A stretch of DNA of 64,000 bases from Anisakis pegreffii (taxonomy: Eukaryota > Nematoda > Chromadorea > Rhabditida > Anisakidae), in contig JAPYMA010001918.1 of assembly GCA_035041965.1 (NCBI GenBank), forward strand, positions 39,088 to 103,087, read 5' to 3'. The translations under genes and the position numbers were made by a program. Positions 34,141 through 44,530 of this stretch are shown in pieces; position 1 is the first letter of the stretch, and each line of letters begins with the position of its first letter. The notes beneath the pieces are model-generated. The model saw only the letters and a program-made list of their open reading frames with translations, was not told the origin of the DNA and made no database searches.

Positions 34141-37100
34141 ATGACAACAGAAAAGCAACATCCGATGTTGTTCGATGATTCGACGCTGATTTGGAAGTGG
34201 AAATGTCGAAGACGGAACTGGGATAAGGAGATGATCAATTCTGAGGAGTGGGGTGGAGTTGAGGTGCTGGTCGACCCGTTGAGGGCGAATAGTCGACGTT
34301 CAAGACACTTAGACACCCAACAAAAGCAGCATCTGATTAGAAGAACATCACCTGAGATCGTCATCAAAACTGAGACTGATGACAGTACAGAGCCAGAGTT
34401 TTTGGATCCGTTGGGTTAGTGAACACTTGAATTTGTTTAAATTTATGGCTGTGATCGAAGGGAGGTGGGAAGTGCAGCTGAAGTTAATAATTCGAGGGTC
34501 AGGCAAAACAGGAGCAATCATCTTCGAAAAATAACGGCAAATAAACAAATTAAACAGTTCATATTGCTCAAATTACTAACGGCTATCACTCGAATTGAAG
34601 GCGCATATCGCGAAGAACAGTCCGAGACGAATCCAATCACAAAAATCGATCCACTCTCAGTGCAGTCTGATAAGGCTGAACCTCAGTTACCAAATACGTT
34701 AGCGATTGAAGAAGAGGAATATCTCGCAAAAGAAACGGTGCATTTTACTTATATTCGTCACTCACTGAATTGATTAAATATCACCATTGTCACTGAAATA
34801 TCTCCTCCAATCTATTACTTCATCCGAAATGAGAAACGAAACTGATAGAGAGCTTCGTTGTAGCATTCCATATATAAAATTCCATATGCTATTAAGAAGT
34901 TTATCATAGTTATTTCGATTGTCTTAACGAAATGAGATTGTATTTTTACGTAATGACGTTTGAACCACAGATATTGCCCGGTTTCGAGCCGTGGTCAACA
35001 CACCGCAGAAGGATTCTGCAAGAATTTACAACTAACGAGAAGTTATCGATCACTTCGAGTTTTTTACCGAATGGTGTTCCGCTGAGCACGAAAATTGTGA
35101 TTGCGGATCGAGCTGCGCATAGGTGAGCACTGAATATGTGCTGTTAGCATTGTTATTGCTTAATGTATAGTGTTGACTAATGACTGATAAGTGCAGATTA
35201 GAACAGCTCAATGACACATCAGGACTGAAGAAATTGGCGGACTTATCGCAGGAGGAGTACGTTCGGAATGTGAATGAACTGAGGAAGAGACTCTTAATTG
35301 CATGGGCGAATGAGAAGAAGGTTGAATCTGTACAGGTTGGTGTTAGTTAGTTAGTTTGTTTGTTTGAGATAGATAGGTGATAATGAAAGCGTGAATTTTA
35401 AGATCATCGTAGAGCTCTCGCGAATACTATCGTCAACTGCAGCACCGCAGTTCTACCCGTCACAGTTCGTGTTAGTAACGGATATACTGGACATTTTCGG
35501 TGATTTAGTTTACGAGCGCTTATTCAATAAGGCAAATAAAGAACGATCAGAAGCCGCAGCCGGGAGTTTACCGAAGCACTTCACGCATACGGATGTGCCG
35601 TTGACGACTCGTGAAACAGCGAAGAATTGGTTTTGTAAAATACAAGAGATTTTGGAGTTATTGCCGAGATTTTATGGTGAGTTGGTGTGTTGTTGTGTGA
35701 TTAATCGTATCGTTGTGATTGTGAAATGCTTTCAGTGGAGACATCAATCATAGGATGTATTCGCTTTTTGGACACGGATTCGTTGGCTGCGAATCTGCAT
35801 CGGTTATGCGGAATGACGTTGTCGATACAGCACCCGTTGATTGCGTCCTATGCGCGATCGTACATCTGCAGGGTGGCCATGAGACTTCTGCCGGCCGATA
35901 GGGCACCGCACTGGAAATGCCTGAACGATTGGATGCAGTCTTTCGAGACGCAGCCGGTGAGTTGTTGTTATTGTTGTTATTGTGTATTGTGGTTGGGTGA
36001 GTGAATGTGTTGCAGATAGCCCTTTTGCTACCGGCAATGGAGTGGATCGTACAGTGTGTATCGTACAACGCAGTCACCTACAACGACTTGTTACCACTCT
36101 GGGAATACTGTCGAATGCCAGTGAAACGCTCGATTATATTGCGACCGTTCCTCAGATCGATTCCAGTCTCGTATCTGTGTGAACATGCTTTAGAGGCGTG
36201 TAAAGTGGTGAGTGAGTTGTGCTTTGAGTTGTTTTATTGATGACGATTGCTGTTGTGTTGTTGTTTGAAGGTGATCACAAGTGAGGAGATCACAGCGCAA
36301 GAGCTGTGTGCGTTCGGTGAGCAACTCTTAAAGGGCAATGTCCCTGAGGAGGCGAAGAGACCGATTTTGAGGAATATTTGGCGAAATATATCGTTGGTCT
36401 TTGCACATTCATTGTTTTATAACGGTTGATATTTTGTAGCGATTAGTAACGATTCGACTCAGTGCGGTCATATTTATTGTTGTAATAAATTATGTGATTT
36501 GGATAGAGATTGATTCTGAATTCTGATGGGTAATTATATGTGGTTCAAACTGTTGCATTTATAAATTCGTAATATAAACTGCAAAATTACCATCAAAATT
36601 TTTGATGGATATATGATCAGGTTCAGATCGATTCTGGTACATTTCCAGTTGGAAGCAATTTGATGTGATACGAATAACTTTAGAAAATTATCGAGTTTGC
36701 GTGGTTATATGCAGTGTAGTGTGGTTTGGATTGAGTTTGCTGCGCGATATTTTACGATTAATGAAATATCGGTGATGTTGGACTGTATCGTGAAGAAGAT
36801 CACACCGGATCGGGTGGGTGACACTAAACACTTCGTTTAGTCATATTCATTACTTGGTGCGAGACTCTTCAAATGTTCCAATTTGCAAAGATTCTCTCTG
36901 ATCTTCTTACATCGAGCACTGGCAAATTCCTATTTGCAGTAATTTATAGTTATTTGCGAAAAAATTATTTTTGAAGATTTTTGCACAAATTCAGGTTTTA
37001 TATATAAATTTGGATTGAGCGTTTAAAATTTCAAAACTGAGACGAGAAGTAAAATGTGAAAGCGTTTGAAGGAATAATGTTTCAGAAATACGAAAATTTC

Positions 37101-38837
37101 TACGATTCATTGCTGTCAATCGTTGACAAACTCCTAACCGACCGAATCGACCTACCGCAGCTGTTCACTATCCAGCAGTTCCCGTCTCTAATCGACCTGT
37201 TCCGTAACAATTCGGCCTCTTACCAGCAATGTGCAAATGCCATTCTATCGGCATTTGTTCGTCAACATCCGATGCGATTTTCGAGCAATTTTCAGTTCGC
37301 CAATCAGGTGATAATAATAAATAACAAAAGCGAATGTCGATCTAAATGGATTGATTCGATTAAGATGTTGCAATTGTGTAAAGTGATGCACGATTCGTTG
37401 TCGACCAGCTCGACAGATCAAGATGTTCGAATGGTGTCGTTACTGATCGAGCGAGCCTTGGACAGATTCGATTTCGATTCGGATCCGGAGAGAGCGATCG
37501 ACTTTTTTGTGGATTGTCGTGCGGCATTGAGTAATATCGACTCACTGGTGGCGGTTCGTTTTGTTTTGTGTGCTGTTGGATGGATACAAGCATCGAATGC
37601 TAATGCACTCTGCTTCAGTGGTGTGTGTCGCGGGTGTGTGCCCTCGGCTATACACTCGTGGAACGTCGTTCCCAGTCGCGGTCCGTCTCCTCGTTCACAC
37701 GTGCCCTCATCGCGAATGCATTCATCACAATCGCATCCCTCTCCAATCCACTTCACAAACTGCAACTTTACCTACAAACCGCACTACTTACACTGCTCGT
37801 GAATTCATTACCCCAGGTCAGTGTCACATCTAACAACAAAAAAAAACGAATGAAAATAAAACTTCTGAGATGATAAAAAGAAATGCGCCGGCCGGGAATC
37901 GAACCCGGGCCGCCCGCGTGGCAGGCGAGCATTCTACCACTGAACCACCGGCGCTTGGGAAGTTAGGGTGAAAATAAGCTCTAGTGTAGTGTTCAATTTG
38001 TCTAGAATGTAAGTGCTAAATTTTGATTTTGATTCGATTCGAGTGTAAACTTCAGATGGATGCCATTATGAAGTGTTGTATAGAGGTGCTAGCCTCGTGT
38101 CAAGCCGTTCCGGTCCAGGAGTACCGCAGAATGACGTCGTCTTTCCTCGCGTTTCTCGTGTTCGTTCCGGATTCACCAAAAAAAGCACCACTCTATATGT
38201 TCAACGCATTCATGAACGCTACTGCAAGGTAGTCGATTGATTGATTGTGTGTTACTCATTTCAAGCCAGTCTATCTGATTCACTGTGCAGGTATCCGTGG
38301 GGTGATGAAGTGCTAGAGCGCGCTCGCTTGTTCATTGACTGCCTACGGTATCTGTCGAGCGTATGCCAAGCAGAGCTACCGTATCATATTGGAAACAGCC
38401 AATCAAACGACACCATTTACGGTAGCAGTGCTGCATTTTTGGATGTGATCGATGAGAAGTGTGATACGGTAATCGGTCAATTGGAAGAGTTGTACAATGG
38501 CGATACGAGTAAATCAGTTATATTAGCGTTGGAATTGCTGGAATTCATTGTGGATTTTGGTGATATTAAAGTGGTAAGTGAGTATTTTGATTGAGTTAAG
38601 GACTGAAGATTCGATGCAATTCAGATGTTTATTCGTCATAAAAAAGAGAGAGAGCATGTAGTAATACTAATATGCTTTCAGTTGAATGGATTGATCTGTG
38701 AACTGTACAAAAGATGTGCGACTTCGAAAAACGAAGGAACCTTCAAAAGAAGACGATATATCTTCAAACGCCTCCAGAAACTGTCATCCAACGACGCTTC
38801 ATTTGAAATCGCTTTCAGAAGCATTAATCAGACATAG
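34141..38837 (+). CDS. VPS35L, retriever complex subunit (VPS35 endosomal sorting factor-like)
   Basis: Large alpha-solenoid subunit of retriever, which with VPS26C and VPS29 recycles cargo from endosomes. The core is unmistakable: FEPWSTHRRRILQEFTTNEK (~34983), RLEQLNDTSGLKKLADLSQE (~35196), IVELSRILSSTAAPQFYPSQ and FVLVTDILDIFGDLVYERLF (~35403-35530), ETAKNWFCKIQEILELLPRF, ETSIIGCIRFLDTDSLAANL, ASYARSYICRVAMRLL, LLPAMEWIVQCVSYNA, WIEFAARYFTINE..VMLDCIVKKITPDR (~36725-36813), KVMHDSLS, SFTRALIANAFITIASL, SFLAFLVFVPDSP and ELPYHIGNSQSNDTIYGSSA; stop 38835-38837. The N-terminal exons 34141-34414 and 34478-~34737 (WKWKCRRRNWDKEM, VDPLR, FLDPLG, IDPLSV) resemble the human N-terminus with its W..RNRNY and DPLS motifs, so I include them; an alternative start is 34932 or 34953. 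The junction to 34971 is inferred. A tRNA gene sits in an intron. Confidence 0.88.
37884..37954 (-). tRNA. tRNA-Gly-GCC: tRNA-Gly (GCC)
   Basis: 71-nt cloverleaf on the minus strand. The acceptor stem GCGCCGG pairs with CCGGCGC followed by discriminator A. The D arm contains GGTTCAGTGGTAGAA, the anticodon loop is CTGCCAC (anticodon GCC), and the T arm is GGCCCGGGTTCGATTCCCGG with the TTCGATT loop. No intron. It lies antisense inside an intron of VPS35L (between about 37815 and 38035). Confidence 0.96.
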
Positions 38838-40055
38838 TCGAATATATCATCCTTTCATATGTATATCTCCTTGATTCTGAGGCAATTGCCTGCGAGGAGA
38901 GGGGAGAAGAGGCGTTTGTGCAGACACCATCCTCTGATCACTCTTCATTGGTTCAGTTTTCATTGGTTGTTGGCTGATAACAACACTAACCTAACCATAA
39001 GGGTTTATTCTTCAGGTGGGCTCAAAACATGGAATGGTAATTCAGTACTTCAAGATTTTTTGAAGGTGTACCTTATTTTGATAGATGTTTTGGGTATTGA
39101 GTGAGTTTATTCGAGTGAAGTTATTTTCGAATAATTTTATACATGAGAATATTGTCATTCGCTTTGCTATTGATGTGATATACGGCCAATTTACTTATTG
39201 TTATTATGATGATGATGATGACGGATATTTATTATTATTTGTTGGTGTTCCTTTTGTTCAATTTCGAAAACGTTTTATTTGATGAAAATAAAGTTTAATA
39301 GTCCACAATGGTTGTTTTTGCATGATCACACTTTGAAAAGAACATGCACAACCTGGCTCGTTTCATAACTTGATGCCATAAAGCAATTGTAACGAACACA
39401 ATTTTAAATAATCCCAAAATCAATCGCTATCGATGAAGCATTTTATCAGAATGGAAGACTCAGAAGATAACTGCCTTCGACCCATCGATTAGCCACCAAA
39501 CCAAATTAGTTTCTAGGGCCACCATAATCCTGAAAAAGAAAACTCTTTTAATGCCCTCTGATTCTGAGTTTGAAGTTTGCTTTTTACACGGTGCATAATC
39601 AATTCCTTTGACTCTGCAAAATAGTTATCACGTCAACCAATTGAAGGGATCATTTTTAAAAAATCTTGCCAAATTTTCATCTCATAACAAAATGAAAGCA
39701 TCCAAAATAAGCGATGATAAAAGAAGGTTATTACCGTGCACATCAGCCGTACAAAACGTCCCATACACAAAACAGTACCACCCTGAATTTGGGGAATCTT
39801 CTGCATGGCAACGGTTCAGTGAATCCATACACCCTCCTCCAACGAAAGCTGAGAATTAATTCGAATTGTGAGCATTCAGAGTGAATATGAACGTTGAAGG
39901 GAGTGCTATTCTTTGGAATTCAACGACGGTCAATGATCAAGATCTGGGAAGGGAAGAATCGAGGAACTGAAGCTTTGCAGTTGCGGTCGTGAAAGTGGAA
40001 AATATCTGCTTGATGCCAAGGTCTTTGCATGAAACCACTATCAGGTCCCGGCCCT
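38838..40055. other. Intergenic after VPS35L
   Basis: AATAAA at 39287. An ORF ending at 39859 (from ATG near 39690, about 56 codons, ending HPPPTKAEN) has mixed polar composition but no context; I do not call it a gene. Confidence 0.5.
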
Positions 40056-40175
40056 TGCACCTACCACCGTCAGTTTTGGCTTTTGTATCCACCACAGGCA
40101 GTTCTTGGCCATTTCACCCATCACCGTCAATTTTAGCCTTCGTATCCATCATTGTCAGTTTTTGGCCTTTGTGAC
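40055..40175. repeat. Imperfect tandem repeat, about 28-29 bp, four units
   Basis: Units of the form ACCGTCAGTTTTGGCTTTTGTATCC repeat about four times with alternating variants (CTTTTGTATCC, CATTTCACCC, CTTCGTATCC, CTTTGTGAC). Confidence 0.65.
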
Positions 40176-40590
40176 GAGGCGGACAGAGTCTTCAGTTAGT
40201 GGAAAAGGGGGTGATCACCGAAAATCAAGGAAATCCTTGACTGTTCAGATATCAGCCCGAGAGAAGAAAACACAAAGAAACGTTAACAACTTCAACAGGG
40301 TGACGAATAATAAAAGGAAGCATAATGGCATTGTACAACTGATGCGATGTAAACAACATCACAGATATTTGGATAATTCATGTCTTGCATGCAATCCATA
40401 AGATAAATAAATGAATTGATTACCTGATGCAGTCGCCGTGAGAAGGAACAAGCTGAACAGCAGTACAATAAAGCGCATAGTGACAAATAGTATTTTGCAA
40501 GGAATGTGAAATGAATCTCATGGCATTGTTTATATGCGCCATAGTTAATGAATGACATCATGCACAATTGCTGCAAAATGAAATCTCCCA

Positions 40591-41400
40591 ATGTAATATT
40601 TCATAATTCGACTCACCGTTTCACAGTCGACGCCACTTGATAATAAGATTACATAGTGGCCAATTCAATAGCTTTTTAATGCACCTTCTACAATTGATCG
40701 TCAAATCCGACAATCCGGCTGCGTAGATTTCTGCAAACATTCAATCGCTATCTACGAGTTAAATCTAACGTACCATATTATGATATCCTACTCTGAAGTG
40801 TTCACGGACTATAGCCCGTGAACATTGATGCTGATGTGCTTTGGATTATGATATCATGAAAACGTTTGCATATGGCACTGCTTCGTATATTCACTTTCTG
40901 CTTATTATCTTACTTTACGACAAGCCAATACCGCGATTCACTGTAGCACTCAACGTGTTCAATCGGGGCTGTGTATATGCTTGAATAATGGTTACGCTGC
41001 GTATCAATACGGCACACAATGATCCAGAAAATAATTTGCAATAAAATAAACCGCGAAACTTTTTGCAGTGATATGATATTCTATTGTGATCAAATGTGAT
41101 ATGCATCATAGATCAACAAATGCATCATAGATAGACTTGTTGATATGAAATGCAAATTGCTTTCGTTGTATAAATTTATATATTACTCGGGTTTGTTGAT
41201 AGGATTCTGCTCAATATCAATGAAGTGTTGTTGAATGATTGATATGGATTACTGGAATTCATAATGACTGACGTCAAGATAGATCATAGCTTGCGACAAG
41301 CCAATGTTTCATAATTCAACTCACCGTTTTACAGTCAACGTCATTCGATAACAAGATTACATAGTGGCCAATCCAGTAGCTTCATAAGCATCCTCTTCTG
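40591..41400. repeat. Direct repeat, about 95 bp, 713 bp apart
   Basis: ATnTTTCATAATTCrACTCACC, then TTACAGTC-ACG and AAGATTACATAGTGGCCAAT, occur at about 40591-40690 and 41304-41400, at roughly 85% identity. CGACAAGCCAAT also occurs at about 40919 and 41294. Between them lies a 9-bp hairpin, TGTTCACGG/CCGTGAACA, at 40799-40824. Confidence 0.75.
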
Positions 41401-41594
41401 CCAACCCCCCGATGAAATAGCGATGTTATGAAGAAAAAGACTCGATTGACAGTATGGTAGGAGCGAGAAATGAGGGAGAAAAAGAGTTTTTTAATCGGGA
41501 TTGTCGAGCAGAGGGTGGATTTTGGGTAGAAAAAAATGTTTTATAAGACGTGTGTGAATTCGAAGATTCACAATATTCCGGAAAACGTTACGAG

Positions 41595-42586
41595 ATGAAC
41601 AAAGTGATTCTGTTCGCTTCAATCGCTCTTCTCACCATTGCCCGTGCTGACATCGGTAAGTGAATTTAAGTGAGACTTCTTTAAAAATCTTTAGCATCCT
41701 TGATTATGTCCCTTTTCATGGAATATCTTCAAAGTGTTAAAGTGTTCAAATGCTTCACAACTTGAGGATGATGCACTGAGGACGTTTTTAATATCAACTG
41801 AAAGATTCCTTTATTTTCATCGATTCAAGATCACTCGAATCACAATGAAATAATGTCTTTTAGATGAAGAAATTGAACAAATGCTATGTCAAAGAATGAA
41901 AACCGACTGTGACGCGTCCATCACGTATCAAAACCAGAACAGGGACGTCACTCTGATCGACTGCTTCACTTACGGCATAGCATGCAAAGAATCTACGGCT
42001 CCGTTGGCGAATCGTAATATTGCTCATTCATTTATTTGACTCATCCTCAGACCTTTCCAGCTCTTTCGTAAATCTCTTTTTTGAGGGGAATATTCGCTAT
42101 AGATAATATTCTTGCCAAAATATTTTTTAAAAAAAACTTTCTCCCAATAAAATCCGTCAGAAACAGTTCATCCGCGTCGACGTGACGTTACTTGATATTT
42201 TAGATCGGCTCTCTTATTTCGAATGTTAAATGCAAAAAAAAAAAAAATCGGAAATTGTTCTTGTCGCAGGTAATGATGAAAATCGTGGACAATGCTTTAA
42301 TCGCATGTTGGAGTGTGTATCTGTAACCAATGGTGTCAACGGATTCCTGTGTATTGGATACGGACAAGCATGCCACATACTCCAAGCGGTATCATATTAT
42401 GATCATCTTTGAAACAATGAAAAATGTATCAGATCGCAGGTTCACAACGCCCGCAACCTGATATAATTTTCATGCGAACCTCATTTCTCACGTTATTTTC
42501 ATAAAACCCTCAACGATCGCAATATCTCACAGTGTTTCATTGCAGTTCTCGTGAATTGATTTGTCATTTCCTCGTTTCAGAACTAA
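41595..42586 (+). CDS. Small secreted cysteine-rich protein, family unknown
   Basis: Exons 41595-41655, 41874-42013, 42270-42388 and 42581-42586. The start MNKVILFASIALLTIARA is a clear signal peptide with likely cleavage after ARA. The mature part is about 90 residues with eight cysteines, in the pattern MLCQRMKTDCDAS, IDCFTYGIACKES, GQCFNRMLECVSV, LCIGYGQACHI. It looks like two related halves, each with paired C-x6-7-C spacings, so four disulfides are likely. The phase-0 last splice gives AAC TAA, ending QAN. A frame after that stop (ATG-less, ending IHPSA) also looks protein-like and would need a different splice. AATAAA at 42785. Secreted protein of unknown role; not recognised as a known domain. 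Confidence 0.7.
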
Positions 42587-44342
42587 TCAATTCTGGATAT
42601 GTCTCAAGTGATGGCATGGCTATCGTTCAACGTTCGGCGTGGCCAAACACCATAAGTGCCTGTGAAACAATTGTTGATTTCAATTACATACACCCATCAG
42701 CTTGATACTTTCATAAAGGACTCATATTATGTTAAGACATTCGTGTTTACTTGTTATACCTCTATTTAACAATGATCAATTGCCAATAAATATTTCAAAT
42801 CACTGTTCCGTTCTTGTACTGAATGAATGAATATTGCTAAACATTTTGAGAATGCATTCTGAATTTTCGCTATACGTTTCAGTGACTGCGAGTTACGGAA
42901 CGTTTTCAATTAGGGAAGTAAGTGGTAAGCATTCCGCGTATAGCCTATTGATCTGGAGATCAAGAAGAATCTCGGCTTTCGCGAGGGAGTATGCTCTGTT
43001 ATTCAGATTTCTTTAGTTTTCTGAAGGTATATCACTCGAAATAGCCCAAGTAGTAGCATTCAACTGCTCTTTTCAATAGCCCAATCCATATACTTGTTTC
43101 ATCATAACTACATTGTTATTATCACGGCACTTTTATCATCTATTATTTTTATCATATCATTTACATCTTATTATTATTATTATTATTTTGATCACTATTC
43201 GTTCATTGAACACACAGTTCGCTGTGATAGTTGAACATATATTTTATTTAATCACATACCGCCTTTTATTATTATCATTCATTCCTCAATTTATACGTAT
43301 TTCATTGTCACTTCACATCGACAGCACAATTTTATTCTTGCGATGTGAAGATTTTTGATAGCGAAAAAGAACGTTTTCTCATTGGCACTACCTTAAAGAA
43401 TATAACCAGTTTATTGGTTTTTAAGCATTGCTTGAACATATCAACAATCACTCCTTATCAATAGATCAACAAATACTTTGCCATTCACTTTATTCTTTGC
43501 TTTATTTACGTCGTTCCTTTTGAATCATTCATGCTGCATATTATCAACGTATTTTTGCTTGTGTTTGGCTAAATTTACATTTTTTTGTTATAGTAAACGA
43601 ATTTCATTCGCTTTGTGAACAACAATTTCAGTAGACATACAATATTGGATTGTGTTTTGTCGCTGAAGTACAGTTTCCATTGAACTACGCAGTTGATTGC
43701 TGATGTTAATTGATCACGAGCGATTTCTTCAGCAATCAGTTGATTGATCACGAGCCATCTCACATGTATCAATCAAATGCTCTAAATTCTAGATCTGATG
43801 GATACTGATAACAATAATCATCGAATAACCAAACCACTCTTCACAGTTCCTTCATTTATCAGGGTACTTATTACTATTATCACTAGCATGACTTTGTCAC
43901 ATCGAGAAGAATTTTTTACGAGTAAATTCTGTGGCAATCATTTCATGGAAATGTTTTTTGCATTCGGCAGCGATAAAAATAATTTGATTCTTATCAGTAC
44001 AATCGATTGGTTCAAGAGCAATAGTTTCGATATTCAGAGTGAAACGGATATTCTGTTGATACAGCCGTCGCAGCCGTCACTCACCTCGGCATTGATCTAC
44101 AGTGAACCTTCGATCATACCGAGTGACAACGGTACTGATAGCAGTAGCAGTGATAATTGTGACGAGCATAAGTTATGACGATGACAGTCTCGAGGATTAT
44201 CAACCAGAGGATTCTGATGAGGCGGTGATTCCGGATTCTGCGAGGATTACGAATGTTAACGATAATAATGCTGATGCAAATAATGATATTAATATTAACA
44301 ATAACATTAGTGATACTAATAATAATAAATAATAATAATAAT

Positions 44343-44373
<31 letters not shown>

Positions 44374-44518
44374 GATCATCGAGACGAAGAGCGATCGAAT
44401 GCTCTCCAGAAGACGGAAGCAATCGATCCGAAATCATTGCAGAATGATGTTAACGATCTGATAATACGTGATTGTACACAGAAGAAACGTAGGTGAGTGA
44501 TTGCTAATCGAGTACACT
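42587..44518. other. Region upstream of the SLC22 gene
   Basis: Mostly AT-rich. From about 43990 to 44320 two overlapping frames are acidic and Ser/Asn-rich (e.g. DDDSLEDYQPEDSDEAVIPD) and may be 5' exons, but a one-base frame change near 44165 and the AAT repeat that follows prevent a clean model. Confidence 0.4.
44286..44373. repeat. AAT/ATA microsatellite
   Basis: About 85 bp of AAT and ATT triplets, with two phase changes. Confidence 0.9.
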
Positions 44519-44524
44519 ATTCAG
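44519..44524 (+). promoter_or_regulatory. Possible splice or trans-splice acceptor before SLC22 start
   Basis: ATTCAG ends six bases before ATG-ATG at 44531. It could take a spliced leader, or join upstream acidic exons. Confidence 0.35.
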
Positions 44525-44530
44525 GTGTTG

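Noticed and set aside
39608..39859. 83-codon plus-strand ORF
   Set aside because: Opens without an ATG; the ATG-started part is 56 codons with no homology I recognise and no neighbouring exon.
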